Shown: one piece after another, positions 1 to 8,632 of the stretch
Layout of the letters: each line of letters starts with the position of its first letter
Position numbering within the stretch: the stretch's first letter is position 1
Origin: Thalassovita litoralis
Lineage (GTDB): Bacteria; Pseudomonadota; Alphaproteobacteria; Rhodobacterales; Rhodobacteraceae
Assembly: GCF_900182725.1 (NCBI RefSeq)
Contig: NZ_FXTO01000001.1
Span: 248,001-312,000 of the forward strand
Direction of reading: 5' to 3'
DNA length: 64,000 nt
Program-made: the position numbers and the translations under genes
The notes under the pieces: model-generated
Database searches by the model: none
The model's input: the letters and a program-made list of their open reading frames with translations, nothing else
What the model was told of the DNA's origin: nothing

Positions 1-1
1 C

Positions 2-2110
2 TATTTCGGGCAGCGCCGTCTGGGCGTGGAAATCCGCGATGTTTATGGTCGCCTGATTGATGGCATGAATGGCGCGATGGGACAGGTGCGATCCGGTGGC
101 GACGGATCGTCGGGCGCACGGTTCCAATCGCCCCCCCCGACCGAAGAATTGGTGGCCTTCTTTTCCGGACCTGTGCAAGTCGGCCCGGATGGCCGCGCCA
201 ACGTGGTCTTTGAGATGCCCGCCTTTAACGGCACCGTCCGCCTGATGGCCGTAGCATGGAGCAATACCGCCGTCGGACAGGCCGAAGCAGATGTTCTGGT
301 GCGTGATCCGGTTGTGGTTACGGCCAGTCTGCCGCGTTTCCTGTCGCCCGACGACACATCCCGCCTGCTGCTGGAAGTGGTCCACGCCACCGGCCCGGCG
401 GGCCGCATGGGGCTGGATGTTTCGGCTGATGGTGTCACCCTGACAGGGATGGTGCCATCGGGGCTGGATCTGGCGGACAAGGGCAAACAGGTACTAAGCC
501 TGCCCATCACTGCGGGCGCTGTGGGTGATCACACGATCCGCATCGCACTGACCACCCCCGCCGGACGACAGTTGGTCAAAGACCTGATCGTGCCAGTGCG
601 CCAGAACGATCCCGCGATTTCCACCACGCGGCGGTTCGATCTGGCCGCTGGGGATACGTTTACGCTGGATGATAACGTATTCGCCGAATTGCGGGCAGGC
701 ACCGGGCAGGCCACCTTTACCGCCGGTCCGCTGGCGGCGCTGAACACACCGGCCCTGCTGGCGGCGTTGAACCGCTATCCCTATGGCTGCACCGAACAAG
801 TCACCAGTCAGGCGATGCCGCTGCTGTATCTGTCCTCGGTCGCGCAGGCGATGGGGCTGGGGAACCGGATCGACATCGACAAACGCGTTGATCAGGCGAT
901 CGAACGGGTGCTGACCCGACAATCCTCGGGCGGTGGGTTTGGTCTGTGGTCAGCGGATTCGGGTGATTTATGGCTGGATGCCTATGTGTCGGACTTCCTG
1001 TCCCGCGCCCGCGCCGAAGGGCATCCTGTGCCTGATCTGGCTTTCCGTCTGGCGATGGATAACCTGCGGAACCGGATTAACTATGCCTCGGATTTCGATA
1101 GCGGCGGACAGGAACTGGCCTATGCGCTGATGGTGCTGGCCCGCGAAGGCGCCGCCTCCATGAGCGATCTGCGCTATTATGCGGATGTGAAGGGCGACGC
1201 CTTTGCCACGCCGATGGCAGCGGCACAACTGGGCGCGGCGCTGGCGTTTTATGGCGATCAGACCCGCGCGGATGCGATGTTTACCCGCGCGGCCCGGATG
1301 ATACAGCCGGATGAACAAACCCCGGTCTGGCGGGCGGATTACGGCACCCACCTGCGTGACGCCGCCGCCGTTCTGTCACTGGCGGTCGAGGCTGGCAGCA
1401 CCGCCGTAAACCCCGCCGCGCTGGCCGGGCGGATCGGCAGCGCCGGGCGCAACCTGTCCACACAGGAAAGCGTCTGGGCGCTGATGGCCGCTCATGCGAT
1501 GGTTCAGGACCCCGGTGTGTCCGGGCTGGAAATTGACGGCGAACCCGCCACCGGCCCATTGGTCCGCATGTTTGACGCACAGGTGGGCCAACCCGTTGCC
1601 GTGCGCAATACCCGCGCCACCCCGGTTCAGATCACCCTGACCACCACCGGCGTTCCCGACACCCCGACACAGGCGGGCGGGTATGGCTATGCGATCAAGC
1701 GGGATTACTATACCCCCGATGGCACGCCGCGCACACTGGATCAGGTGAAAACCGGCGACCGGATCGTGGTTGTTCTGACCGTCACCCCTTTTGAAAAGGC
1801 GGGGGCGCGGCTGATGGTCAATGACCCGCTGCCAGCGGGGCTGGAGATTGACAACCCGAACCTGCTACGGTCCGGCGATATTCGGGAAATGGCGTGGCTG
1901 GACCCGGCCTATACCGAAACCGCTGAATTCCGGGCGGATCGGTTTATGGCTGCGGTGAACTGGACCTCGGACAAGCCATTCCAACTGGCCTATATCGTGC
2001 GGGCGATTTCACCGGGGCAGTTCCACCACCCGGCGGCCACGGTCGAAGATATGTACCGCCCACAATATGCGGCCAATACCGCAGCCGGTCAGGTGGTCAT
2101 CGCGGAATGA
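2..2110 (+). CDS. Bacterial alpha-2-macroglobulin family protein, C-terminal part (gene starts before the window)
   Basis: The frame is open from base 2, so this is the C-terminal ~700 residues of a much larger protein (whole family members are about 1,600-1,900 aa). Bacterial alpha-2-macroglobulins are periplasmic, usually lipid-anchored, broad-spectrum protease traps. The thioester motif CTEQ is present (Cys codon near base 788, in YPYGCTEQ), as in the thioester-containing subclass; it is followed by the alpha-helical thioester domain and a C-terminal receptor-binding-like domain. The stop codon overlaps the pbpC start (ATGA), so the two are translationally coupled. The pairing of a macroglobulin with penicillin-binding protein 1C is a known conserved arrangement, thought to combine trapping of attacking proteases with cell-wall repair. 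The signal peptide, lipobox and bait region lie upstream and cannot be judged. Confidence 0.93.
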   Translation, partial: YFGQRRLGVEIRDVYGRLIDGMNGAMGQVRSGGDGSSGARFQSPPPTEELVAFFSGPVQVGPDGRANVVFEMPAFNGTVRLMAVAWSNTAVGQAEADVLVRDPVVVTASLPRFLSPDDTSRLLLEVVHATGPAGRMGLDVSADGVTLTGMVPSGLDLADKGKQVLSLPITAGAVGDHTIRIALTTPAGRQLVKDLIVPVRQNDPAISTTRRFDLAAGDTFTLDDNVFAELRAGTGQATFTAGPLAALNTPALLAALNRYPYGCTEQVTSQAMPLLYLSSVAQAMGLGNRIDIDKRVDQAIERVLTRQSSGGGFGLWSADSGDLWLDAYVSDFLSRARAEGHPVPDLAFRLAMDNLRNRINYASDFDSGGQELAYALMVLAREGAASMSDLRYYADVKGDAFATPMAAAQLGAALAFYGDQTRADAMFTRAARMIQPDEQTPVWRADYGTHLRDAAAVLSLAVEAGSTAVNPAALAGRIGSAGRNLSTQESVWALMAAHAMVQDPGVSGLEIDGEPATGPLVRMFDAQVGQPVAVRNTRATPVQITLTTTGVPDTPTQAGGYGYAIKRDYYTPDGTPRTLDQVKTGDRIVVVLTVTPFEKAGARLMVNDPLPAGLEIDNPNLLRSGDIREMAWLDPAYTETAEFRADRFMAAVNWTSDKPFQLAYIVRAISPGQFHHPAATVEDMYRPQYAANTAAGQVVIAE

Positions 2111-4140
2111 GGCGCTTTGCCCCCTTTGTCATCGTCGCGGTCCTTTTGGTGGGGGCCGCGGCACGGGATGCGCTGGACGATTGGGTGAACCGCACCGATC
2201 TGCCCGTTACCGCCGTGGCGCATTCCGCCGAAATCCGGGATCGGAACGGAACACTGCTGCGGGCCTATACGGTGGCGGATGGGTTGTGGCGCTTGCCTGT
2301 CACGATGGATCAGGTCGACCCGCAATTCCTGCGGATGCTGGTCGCATACGAGGACGGACGGTTTTATGACCATCCCGGCGTGGATGGCTGGGCCGTAGCG
2401 CGGGCGGCGGGGCAGGCAATCCTGAACGGGCGTATCGTTTCGGGGGGATCGACCCTGACGATGCAGGTGGCCCGCCTGCTGGAAAACGGTCCCACTGGGG
2501 CATGGTCCGGCAAGCTGCGGCAGCTTCGGCTGGCGCTGGCGCTGGAACGGCGCTTCAGCAAAACCGACATCCTGAACCTGTACCTGTCCCTTGCCCCCTA
2601 TGGCGGCAATATCGAAGGCATCCGCGCCGCCACGCTAACGTGGTTTGGCAAGGAACCCGCCCGCCTGACCCCGGCGCAATCCGCGCTGTTGGTTGCCTTG
2701 CCACAATCCCCCGAAGCCCGCCGCCCGGATCGGCCCGGCAACACGGCGCTTGCCGCGCGGGATCGGGTGCTGGACCGGATGCACCGCGCCGGGGTTTTGA
2801 CCGATGAAGCCCTGCACACGGCCCGGATGGCCCCCGTGCCGACAGTACGCCGCCCCTTTCCTGCGCTGGCCCCGCATCTGTCAGACCGCGTATTGGCCGA
2901 CGCCCCGGATCGACAACGCCATGACGTGACACTGGACGCCACGCTTCAGGCGAAACTGGAAAGGCTGGCCAGCGATGCGTTGCGCGGGAAGCAGGCTGAA
3001 TTATCCATTGGTATTCTGGCGGCTGAAATAGCGACAGGCGATATTCTGGCCTCGGTCGGATCGGGGGGATATGCGCCCGGACAGGGGCAGGGTTTCGTGG
3101 ATATGACGCGGGCGCTGCGGTCCCCTGGATCGACGCTGAAACCGCTGGTGTATGCGATGGCCTTCGATCAGGGTTTGGCCCATCCTGAAACGCTGATTGA
3201 CGACCGTCCCGTTAGCTTTGGGGCCTATGCCCCGCAGAATTTCGACGGGCATTTCCGGGGGGAAATCAAGGTTGCCGACGCCCTGCGCCAATCGCTGAAC
3301 ATTCCTGTGGTGCTGCTGACAGACCAGATCGGCCCCTTGCGCCTGATGGCAGCACTGCGACGGTCGGGGGCATCCCCTGCTCTGCCCGGTGGCAAACCGG
3401 GGCTGGCGGTGGCCTTGGGCGGTGTTGGTGTCACGCTTGCCGATCTGGTGCAGCTTTATGCTGGTCTGGCAAATAACGGACAGGCCGTCACGCTGCACGC
3501 ACAGGGCGGCCCTGTTCCCGGCCCGCGAATCGTCAGCCGGTCAGCGGCGTGGCAAGTAGGGCATATCCTGTCTGGCATGACCCCACCGCCCGGCGCCCCG
3601 GCGAACCGACTGGCCTATAAAACCGGAACGTCCTATGGGCACCGCGATGCCTGGGCGATTGGGTTTGACGGCAAACATGTGATTGGCGTCTGGATTGGCC
3701 GCCCCGATGGCACCCCGGTTCCCGGCGCATTCGGGGGTGATATTGCCGCCCCTGTCCTGTTTGACGCATTCCAGCGGTTGAAACCGCAATTGGATGCGCT
3801 GGCCCCGCCGCCGCCTGAAACCTTGCTGGTCAGCGCCGCGCTGCTGCCGCAACCGCTGAAACGGTTCCGGGGGCGGAACGCGGTATTCGCACAGGAACCA
3901 GATGCCCCAAAACTGGCCTTTCCCCCCGATGGGGCGCGGCTGCCGTTGAATGATACCGGGCTGGTCGTCAAACTGCGCGATGGTATTCCGCCCTTTACCG
4001 TTCTGGCAGATGGCAAGCCCCTGCTGACCGGCAACCGTACCCGAGAGGTCGCCCTGTATGGGATCGGCAAGGGGTTTGTCACCCTGTCCGTGATTGACGC
4101 AAAAGGCCGGTCCGACAGGGTGAATATCCGGGTCGATTAA
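2107..4140 (+). CDS. pbpC: Penicillin-binding protein 1C (bifunctional transglycosylase/transpeptidase)
   Basis: Inner-membrane peptidoglycan synthase of 677 aa with an N-terminal signal anchor (about residues 3-20). The GT51 transglycosylase domain shows the catalytic EDGRFYDHPG motif, the GGSTLTMQ motif and the ERRFSKTDILNLYL stretch. The transpeptidase domain shows SxxK (STLK, near residue 341), SxN (SLN, 396-398) and KTG (near 505). The last ~80 residues match the PBP1C C-terminal domain (BiPBP_C). Length is slightly below the E. coli protein. It overlaps the upstream macroglobulin by 4 bases and ends just before a strong bidirectional terminator, so the two genes form one operon. All catalytic motifs are intact. 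Confidence 0.96.
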   Translation: MRRFAPFVIVAVLLVGAAARDALDDWVNRTDLPVTAVAHSAEIRDRNGTLLRAYTVADGLWRLPVTMDQVDPQFLRMLVAYEDGRFYDHPGVDGWAVARAAGQAILNGRIVSGGSTLTMQVARLLENGPTGAWSGKLRQLRLALALERRFSKTDILNLYLSLAPYGGNIEGIRAATLTWFGKEPARLTPAQSALLVALPQSPEARRPDRPGNTALAARDRVLDRMHRAGVLTDEALHTARMAPVPTVRRPFPALAPHLSDRVLADAPDRQRHDVTLDATLQAKLERLASDALRGKQAELSIGILAAEIATGDILASVGSGGYAPGQGQGFVDMTRALRSPGSTLKPLVYAMAFDQGLAHPETLIDDRPVSFGAYAPQNFDGHFRGEIKVADALRQSLNIPVVLLTDQIGPLRLMAALRRSGASPALPGGKPGLAVALGGVGVTLADLVQLYAGLANNGQAVTLHAQGGPVPGPRIVSRSAAWQVGHILSGMTPPPGAPANRLAYKTGTSYGHRDAWAIGFDGKHVIGVWIGRPDGTPVPGAFGGDIAAPVLFDAFQRLKPQLDALAPPPPETLLVSAALLPQPLKRFRGRNAVFAQEPDAPKLAFPPDGARLPLNDTGLVVKLRDGIPPFTVLADGKPLLTGNRTREVALYGIGKGFVTLSVIDAKGRSDRVNIRVD

Positions 4141-4144
4141 ACGG

Positions 4145-4175
4145 AAAAAGGGCGGGGAAATCCCCGCCCTTTCCG
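4145..4175. terminator. Bidirectional terminator between pbpC and the thiolase gene
   Basis: Perfect 9-bp GC stem (GGGCGGGGA at 4150-4158, TCCCCGCCC at 4161-4169) with a 2-base loop, flanked by A-rich sequence on the left and T-rich on the right. It can therefore terminate pbpC (+) and the convergent thiolase gene (-). Confidence 0.85.
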
Positions 4176-4193
4176 CATATATTACCGTATGGA

Positions 4194-5369
4194 TCAGATA
4201 CGTTCGATCGCTAGCGCGATACCCTGACCGCCACCGATGCACATGGTGATCAGCGCCTTGGACCCGCCAATCCGTTCCAGTTCGTACAAGGCTTTGACAG
4301 TGACCAAAGACCCGGTTGCGCCAATCGGGTGCCCAAGGGCGATTGCGCCGCCGTTCGGGTTTACCTTGGCCACATCCAGACCCAGACCGTTGTTCACGGC
4401 AATCGCCTGCGCGGCGAAGGCTTCGTTGGATTCGATCACGTCGAAATCGCTGATGCTCAGGCCGGTTTTCGCCAGCAGTTTTTCCACTGCGGGAACCGGA
4501 CCAATGCCCATGACCTCGGGGCGGACACCGGCATGGGCGTAGCCCAGAATACGCGCCTTGGGTTTCAGGCCCGCTTTTTCAGCGGCATCGGCTCGCGCCA
4601 GAACAATAGCCGACGCCCCGTCATTCAGACCCGAGGCATTCCCTGCCGTCACCAAACCGTCCTTGCGGAAGGCGGGGCGCAGTTTTGCCAGACCTTCGGC
4701 TGTGGTGGGCTTGGGGTGTTCGTCCGTGTCAAAGGCAACCATGTCGCGCTTGACCTTCACCTGCACGGGAACGATCTGCGATTTGAAATGCCCGGCGGCA
4801 ATGGCGGCGGCGGCGCGGTTCTGGCTTTCCAGCGCAAAGGCATCCATCTGGTCGCGGGTCACGTTATGTTCACAGGCCACGTTTTCAGCGGTGACGCCCA
4901 TGTGACCAGTGCCAAACGGGCAGTGCAGCGCGCCCAGCATCATGTCGATGGTGTTCACGTCGCCCATTTTCTGACCCCAACGCTGGGCCGGAACGATATA
5001 GGGGGCGCGGCTCATGCTTTCGGCACCACCGGCAACGGCGAAATCCGCATCACCCAGCATCAGCGATTGTGCCGCCGAAACGATGGCCTGCGCACCGGAC
5101 CCGCACAGGCGGTTCACGTTCATGGCAGGGGTGCTGTCGGGGATGCCTGCCTCGATGGCGGCAACGCGGGACACATACATGTCACGGGGCTCGGTGTTGA
5201 TCACATGGCCAAACACCACATGACCAATCTGGCCCGGTTCGACCCCGGCGCGGGACAGCGCCTCTTTGGTGACGATGGCGCCCAGTTCAGTCGGAGCAAC
5301 GCCAGCCAGCGCCCCCCCGAAGGTTCCGATTGCGGTGCGCACACCGTCCAGAATTACGATATCTGACAT
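4194..5369 (-). CDS. Acetyl-CoA C-acyltransferase (thiolase, PhaA/BktB type)
   Basis: Thiolase of 391 aa, the usual family length. It condenses or cleaves acyl-CoA and acetyl-CoA in the cytoplasm. The acylated nucleophile is Cys89 in NRLCGSGAQ; the C-terminal active-site motifs ALGHPIGATG (His) and CIGGGQG (second Cys) are present. The start at 5369 is supported by a purine-rich Shine-Dalgarno sequence (GGGAGAGG). The early NTEPRDMYVSR stretch resembles BktB-type beta-ketothiolases, which also take longer substrates, but substrate range cannot be fixed from sequence. No phaB or phaC lies beside it, so a role in polyhydroxyalkanoate synthesis versus degradation or ethylmalonyl-CoA metabolism stays open. 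Confidence 0.93.
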   Translation of the reverse strand: MSDIVILDGVRTAIGTFGGALAGVAPTELGAIVTKEALSRAGVEPGQIGHVVFGHVINTEPRDMYVSRVAAIEAGIPDSTPAMNVNRLCGSGAQAIVSAAQSLMLGDADFAVAGGAESMSRAPYIVPAQRWGQKMGDVNTIDMMLGALHCPFGTGHMGVTAENVACEHNVTRDQMDAFALESQNRAAAAIAAGHFKSQIVPVQVKVKRDMVAFDTDEHPKPTTAEGLAKLRPAFRKDGLVTAGNASGLNDGASAIVLARADAAEKAGLKPKARILGYAHAGVRPEVMGIGPVPAVEKLLAKTGLSISDFDVIESNEAFAAQAIAVNNGLGLDVAKVNPNGGAIALGHPIGATGSLVTVKALYELERIGGSKALITMCIGGGQGIALAIERI

Positions 5370-5444
5370 AAGTCCTCTCCCTCAGTTAGCGGATTTGCGC
5401 GAAGCCTAACCGATGCTGCACTGCAACAACAGAAAAACGTATCG

Positions 5445-6191
5445 TCACATCGTCTGGCGATCTATTGGTTCCAGCGGCATCCGCCCAAAGGCATCCAGCG
5501 TCCAGACCCCGCCATTTTCAAAAACCGCCGCCGTAATCGGGCGATCATAGCCCGCCCCACTGTCCAGATTAACCCGGTTGCCGCGATGTTCAGCGATTTC
5601 AACCGCGGAATGACCATGCACCACCAGCCACGGGTACGGGCGCGGGTCTTCCAGAAATTCGCCCCTGATCCACATCATATCATCGCGGTTTTGTTGCTCC
5701 AGCGGCAGGCCGGGGCGGATACCCGCGTGAACGAACAACAGATCCCCCAACAGCAGATGGCTGGGCAGCTCGCGCAGAAATTCCACATGTTCGGGTGGCA
5801 CCGCACGGCGGGCATCGTCCCACAGCGCAGCAGGATCACGATCCAGCCCCCCGATCCCGTAAGACGCCAGCGTGGGCAAGCCACCAATGCGCGGCCCGTG
5901 CCACGGAACCCCGGATTTCACGCGCGGGTCATGCACCGCCCCGCTGTCCATGAACCCAACAAACAAATCGTCGTGGTTGCCGGTCAGAACGGTCCAATCC
6001 CGGCCTTGTGCCTGACCTTCGATCAGGCATTCAATCACCTGACGGCTGCCTGTCCCACGATCCACCAAATCGCCCAGAAATACGATCTTCGCATCTGTGC
6101 CGCCGTCTTTTTCGATCTGCCGAAGCGCCCTTTGCAACATGTCGAACTGGCCGTGAATATCGCCAACGGCGTAAACGGGTGGGGTGGTCAT
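5445..6191 (-). CDS. Calcineurin-like metallophosphoesterase (PP2A-like Ser/Thr phosphatase family)
   Basis: A 248-aa soluble protein with the dimetal phosphoesterase signature in order: GDIHGQFDML near residue 11, GDLVDRG near 42, GNHDD near 72, and the later HAGIRPG and VHGHS metal-binding histidines. This matches the bacterial Ser/Thr protein phosphatase branch of the family; some close relatives are nucleotide (Ap4A-like) hydrolases, so the substrate is uncertain. The start is supported by AAAGGAG 7 bases upstream. It is followed, 75 bases on, by the thiolase start and is probably an independent unit with its own promoter in the long intergenic region to the right. Confidence 0.9.
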   Translation of the reverse strand: MTTPPVYAVGDIHGQFDMLQRALRQIEKDGGTDAKIVFLGDLVDRGTGSRQVIECLIEGQAQGRDWTVLTGNHDDLFVGFMDSGAVHDPRVKSGVPWHGPRIGGLPTLASYGIGGLDRDPAALWDDARRAVPPEHVEFLRELPSHLLLGDLLFVHAGIRPGLPLEQQNRDDMMWIRGEFLEDPRPYPWLVVHGHSAVEIAEHRGNRVNLDSGAGYDRPITAAVFENGGVWTLDAFGRMPLEPIDRQTM

Positions 6192-6487
6192 CGGGCGCTC
6201 CTTTCCGGGTTTGGCCGCACCCTAGGAGCAGGCGTGACGGATTGTCCATCCCATGTCCGGCATTTCGAATGCCCCACAGGACGCGATCGGTTTTACCCCC
6301 AAACAGATTTTCCGAAATTAAAGGGGTCAACAAACACAGATCAATTGATACATTTCGAATATCAAATTTTTAATGAAGCTTCGTCCAACGAAGCCCCGCT
6401 TGGTTCGTAACGATTGCAAAGCAGTTTTATCAATCCCCCGTCAGTCGATGGCTGGCGGGACGGTTACACCAACAAGGAGAATAATAA
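6192..6487. other. Intergenic region with a perfect hairpin, holding divergent promoters
   Basis: 296 bases without a credible gene, noticeably more A+T rich than its neighbours (roughly 6300-6375). It must carry the promoters of the phosphatase gene (-) and the small membrane protein (+). It contains a perfect 7-bp hairpin, GCTTCGT at 6378-6384 and ACGAAGC at 6388-6394, with a 3-base loop and no T-run, so it is more likely an operator or leader structure than a terminator. I see no confident FNR, NnrR or other named site. Confidence 0.5.
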
Positions 6488-6859
6488 ATGAAGGGTATTG
6501 CGTTTTACTTCATGGTATTGGCGGTTGTTTCCGTTGTGTTGGGTATGGTCTGGGGTATCCAGATGTCCGCCACCCAAAACCACAGCCTGTCCCCGGCACA
6601 TGCGCACCTGAACCTGATCGGCTGGGTGTCTATGGCGCTGTTTGCGATTTACTATCATCTGGTCCCCAGCGCGGCCCAAGGTATGTTGCCCAAGCTTCAC
6701 CTGCTGGTCGCGGTTGTGGGGCTGGGAACAATCGTTCCCGGCATCGTCATGGCCCTGACACAACAGGGCGAGACCCTGGCCAAGATCGGCTCAATCCTGA
6801 CGCTGGTTTCGATGCTGATGTTTCTGGCGGTTGTTGTCACCAGCCGGGGCCGCGCCTGA
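6488..6859 (+). CDS. Small four-helix membrane protein related to haem-copper oxidase / NorB subunit I
   Basis: A 123-aa very hydrophobic protein with about four transmembrane segments (roughly 5-24, 38-60, 68-90, 98-118). The stretch SPAHAHLNLIGW (near 35-46), followed by YYHLVP (near 54-59), resembles the haem-ligating helix of cbb3 oxidase CcoN and nitric oxide reductase NorB, but the protein is only about a quarter of their length. The start has a good AAGGAG ribosome site. Such stand-alone proteins occur in other proteobacteria, usually annotated as hypothetical or cytochrome oxidase subunit I-like. It may bind haem or act as an assembly or sensor protein; no experimental role is known to me. 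It is a single-gene unit facing serA. Confidence 0.7.
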   Translation: MKGIAFYFMVLAVVSVVLGMVWGIQMSATQNHSLSPAHAHLNLIGWVSMALFAIYYHLVPSAAQGMLPKLHLLVAVVGLGTIVPGIVMALTQQGETLAKIGSILTLVSMLMFLAVVVTSRGRA

Positions 6860-6870
6860 CACCCGATCAA

Positions 6871-6905
6871 ACGAAAACCCCGCCCGGCAAAACCGGACGG
6901 GGTGA
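6871..6905 (-). terminator. serA transcription terminator
   Basis: Stem ACCCCG (6877-6882) with CGGGGT (6898-6903), extended inward by CCGG/CCGG around a short A-rich loop. On the minus strand it is followed by TTTTCG, as expected for the end of the serine operon. It also lies just after the stop of the small membrane protein gene and may act on both. Confidence 0.75.
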
Positions 6906-6926
6906 AATTCAATCAGATCGAAGGGA

Positions 6927-8522
6927 TCAAACCGCGTCGAATTCCAGCGGTTTGATCTGCTTGAACAGACCAGTGGCCGCCAGTTCCGCCTGAACGTTTT
7001 GGTCAAGCGAGCCATCCAGATACAGGATAGCAATCGCTTCACCGCCCGCTTTGGCCCGGCCCAGCGTGAAGTTGGCGATGTTCACGCCATGTTTGCCCAG
7101 CACGCCGCCCAGCGTCCCGATGATACCCGGCACGTCTTCGTTCGTGGTGTACAGCATGTGTTCGCCCACTTCGGCGTCAATGTTGATGCCCTTGATCTGG
7201 ATGAAGCGCGGCTTACCATCGCTGAACACGGTGCCAGCAATGGAACGTTCACGTTTGTCGGTCACAACGGTGACTTTGACATACCCCTCGAACGCGCCCG
7301 ATTTGTCCTGATTGGTGGTGCTGATCTGGATGCCGCGCTCTTTGGCGACAACCGGGGCCGACACCATGTTCACGTCGGGGTTGGATTTCTTCATGATCCC
7401 CGCCACGACCGAACAGTTCAGCGCGGGCAGGTTCATGTCAGCAACAATACCGTCATACAGGATGTTGATGGCTTTGATCGGCTCATCCGTCAACTGACCG
7501 ATGAAGCTGCCCAGATTGCCCGCCAGTTTCACCCACGGCCCCATGACCTTGGCTTCTTCGGCAGTCATCGACGGCAGGTTCAGCGCGTTTTCAACGGCAC
7601 CGTCCAGCAGATAGTTCGACATCTGTTCAGCCACTTGCAGGGCCACGTTTTCCTGCGCTTCGGTGGTCGACGCGCCCAAGTGCGGGGTGCAAACCACGTT
7701 CGGCAGGTTGAACAGGACGTTTTCGGTGGCGGGTTCCACAGCGAACACATCGAACGCCGCACCGGCGACGTGGCCGGATTTCAGCAGTTCTGCCAAGGCT
7801 TCTTCGTCCACCAGACCACCACGGGCGCAGTTGATGATGCGAACACCCTTCTTGGTTTTCAGCAGGTTTTCTTTCGACAGAATGTTGCGGGTGCCATCGG
7901 TCAGCGGCACGTGCAGGGTGATGAAATCAGAACGCTTCAGCAGATCGTCCAGTTCTACCTTTTCCACGCCCATCTTGTCGGCCTTTTCTTCCGACAGGAA
8001 GGGGTCAAACGCGATGACCTTCATTTTCAGACCCTTGGCGCGGTCGCAAACGATACCGCCAATGTTCCCGGCACCGATCACGCCCAGCGTTTTCGCGGTC
8101 AGCTCAACGCCCATGAACTTGGACTTTTCCCACTTGCCCGCATGGGTCGAAGCCGATGCTTCGGGGATCTGGCGGGCCACGGCGAACATCATCGCAATCG
8201 CATGTTCTGCGGTGGTGATCATGTTGCCAAACGGTGTGTTCATGACGATCACACCTTTTTTCGACGCGGCTTCCTTGTCCACGTTGTCGGTGCCGATCCC
8301 GGCGCGGCCCACCACTTTCAGGCGGGTGGCTTTTTCCAGCAGGCTGGGGGTCACTTTGGTGGCGGAACGGATCGCCAGACCATCATATTCACCGATTGCT
8401 TCGGCCAGTGCATCTTTGTCTTTGCCCAGCTCGGGGCGGAAATCCACCTCGATCCCGCGGTCGCGGAAAATCTGAACGGCGGTTTCGGACAGTTTGTCAG
8501 AGACGAGAACTTTGGGAGCCAT
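6927..8522 (-). CDS. serA: D-3-phosphoglycerate dehydrogenase
   Basis: Long-form SerA of 531 aa catalysing the first, NAD-dependent step of serine synthesis. The Rossmann motif LGVIGAGNIGG (near 145-155), the HVPLTDGTRNIL segment and the catalytic-His region CTPHLGASTTEAQ are visible. They are followed by the allosteric substrate-binding domain and a C-terminal ACT domain (about residues 455-531). The start is supported by GAAGGA 8 bases upstream. It follows serC on the same strand after a 110-base gap containing two hairpins. serB lies divergently beyond serC, so all three steps from 3-phosphoglycerate to serine are encoded here. Confidence 0.97.
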   Translation of the reverse strand: MAPKVLVSDKLSETAVQIFRDRGIEVDFRPELGKDKDALAEAIGEYDGLAIRSATKVTPSLLEKATRLKVVGRAGIGTDNVDKEAASKKGVIVMNTPFGNMITTAEHAIAMMFAVARQIPEASASTHAGKWEKSKFMGVELTAKTLGVIGAGNIGGIVCDRAKGLKMKVIAFDPFLSEEKADKMGVEKVELDDLLKRSDFITLHVPLTDGTRNILSKENLLKTKKGVRIINCARGGLVDEEALAELLKSGHVAGAAFDVFAVEPATENVLFNLPNVVCTPHLGASTTEAQENVALQVAEQMSNYLLDGAVENALNLPSMTAEEAKVMGPWVKLAGNLGSFIGQLTDEPIKAINILYDGIVADMNLPALNCSVVAGIMKKSNPDVNMVSAPVVAKERGIQISTTNQDKSGAFEGYVKVTVVTDKRERSIAGTVFSDGKPRFIQIKGINIDAEVGEHMLYTTNEDVPGIIGTLGGVLGKHGVNIANFTLGRAKAGGEAIAILYLDGSLDQNVQAELAATGLFKQIKPLEFDAV

Positions 8523-8556
8523 GATTTTGGTCCTTCAAGAATAAAGAGAGGGAAGG

Positions 8557-8623
8557 AAGGTGCGCCACAACGCGCACCTTTCGCTGTCATTTCCGGGGGA
8601 ACGGGTGCGCGTTACCACGCACC
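8557..8623 (-). promoter_or_regulatory. Two hairpins between serC and serA
   Basis: First hairpin: perfect 9-bp stem AAGGTGCGC (8557-8565) with GCGCACCTT (8572-8580). Second: GGTGCG (8604-8609) with CGCACC (8618-8623). The two share the same stem core, so alternative cross-pairing between them is possible. On the minus strand the downstream hairpin is followed by a pyrimidine-rich but not T-only run. It may be an intercistronic attenuator or processing site that lowers serA relative to serC. Confidence 0.5.
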
Positions 8624-8632
8624 GCGCGGGCC

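Noticed and set aside
4329-5366. Long plus-strand open frame opposite the thiolase gene
   Set aside because: It mirrors the third-position GC bias of the thiolase on the other strand, has no ribosome site and no recognisable protein features.
6345-6362. Possible FNR-type site (TTGAT ... ATCAA) before the small membrane protein gene
   Set aside because: The half-sites are 11 bases apart rather than 4, so it does not fit FNR or NnrR.
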